A DNA stretch of 64,000 nucleotides from Microbispora hainanensis (GTDB lineage: Bacteria; Actinomycetota; Actinomycetes; Streptosporangiales; Streptosporangiaceae): contig NZ_CP108086.1 in the NCBI RefSeq assembly GCF_036186745.1, forward strand, positions 2,604,001-2,668,000. The letters run 5' to 3'. Below the pieces are notes generated by a model. It saw only the letters and a list, made by a program, of their open reading frames with translations, did not search any database and was not told the DNA's origin. Below, piece by piece: positions 63,892 to 64,000 of this stretch (position 1 is its first letter; every line of letters starts with the position of its first letter). Both the position numbers and the translations under genes were made by a program.

Positions 63892-63906
63892 CAACCTGGG
63901 GTTTTT
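63865..63906 (+). terminator. Strong intrinsic terminator with TTTTT tail
   Basis: CCCCAGGTTGTCAGCA (63865-63880) and TGCTGACAACCTGGGG (63886-63901) form a 16-bp perfect stem around a 5-nt loop, followed by TTTTT on the plus strand. A bulged hairpin (CCCTCG/CGAGGG, 63911-63938) and GGGATCTC/GAGATCCC (63961-63980) follow, which may be part of the same leader. Confidence 0.75.
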
Positions 63907-64000
63907 AAATCCCTCGTCGAGTCCGTGCTCGATCGAGGGTGATGCGTCCGATCCTCAGGCGGGATCTCTGACGAGATCCCCGATCACCGTGGGTCAGCCG

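Noticed and set aside
61167..63892. Shared GTCAGCAGAT / ATCTGCTGAC words at 61167, 61438 and 63883
   Set aside because: The match is only 9-10 bases, one site is inside a coding region and one inside a terminator. This is too little to propose an operator of the small HTH protein.

Overview
The window is about 70% G+C chromosomal DNA from an actinobacterium. The gene content (fba–DUF3151–purA order, an OsaA/OsaB-like signalling pair, SpoIIE-type phosphatase, DUF5999 next to an ATP-binding anti-sigma-like protein, P450s, many GTG starts and overlapping GTGA/ATGA junctions) fits a filamentous actinomycete, most likely of the Streptosporangiales. That placement is an inference. I see no rRNA, tRNA, CRISPR array or complete insertion sequence.

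Layout: (1) 1-8.2 kb is core: a CorA tail, a P450 with its ferredoxin, GDPD, purA with a terminator in its leader, DUF3151, fba, DedA and pyrE. (2) 8.3-14.8 kb holds a very long fusion of an ECF sigma factor, a zinc-finger anti-sigma-like domain, a membrane anchor and an adhesin-like exterior, followed by an NYN nuclease with a hugely expanded repeat linker. (3) 14.8-25.3 kb is a signalling block (response regulator, seven-HAMP hybrid kinase, PP2C phosphatase), then an S9 peptidase whose catalytic Ser and His are replaced, an RlmA-like methyltransferase and an MBL hydrolase. (4) 25.3-38 kb is a mosaic: a TacA/TacT toxin pair beside a decayed MFS gene, YbfB-type transporter plus GlxA regulator, NUDIX, a LuxR ATPase, DUF5999/ATPase, two tandem micro-ORFs in front of a PPOX gene, a truncated MFS gene, AraC, DUF2000 and two GNATs. 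(5) 38-44 kb is a tightly coupled oxidative operon (AMP-ligase, FOXRED2-like flavoprotein, FMN alpha-hydroxy-acid oxidase, membrane-anchored P450) that looks like a small undescribed pathway. It is followed by a cation/proton antiporter and a two-component system. (6) 47.7-49.1 kb has a TetR gene and a divergent NTF2-like gene sharing two operator palindromes. (7) 49.3-58.6 kb has a ThiF enzyme with a PqqD/RRE-like front domain, and a five-gene operon of SWIM protein, unknown, vWA, MoxR and DUF5682. (8) 58.6-64 kb is gene-poor and rich in repeats and hairpins: an arginase remnant, small HTH proteins, a secreted two-repeat protein, a 108-bp-period repeat, and a probable attenuator (24-residue leader ORF plus a 16-bp terminator) at the very end.

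Two themes cross the window. Short tandem repeats (13-18 bp) sit at gene ends and in leaders, and three of them span the stop codon of a gene. Several genes are visibly broken: two MFS pieces, an arginase tail, a LuxR tail and an S9 pseudo-enzyme. The strongest candidates for new biology are the sigma-adhesin fusion, the 38-44 kb oxidative operon, the SWIM/vWA/MoxR/DUF5682 operon, the stacked micro-ORFs and the attenuator at the right edge.
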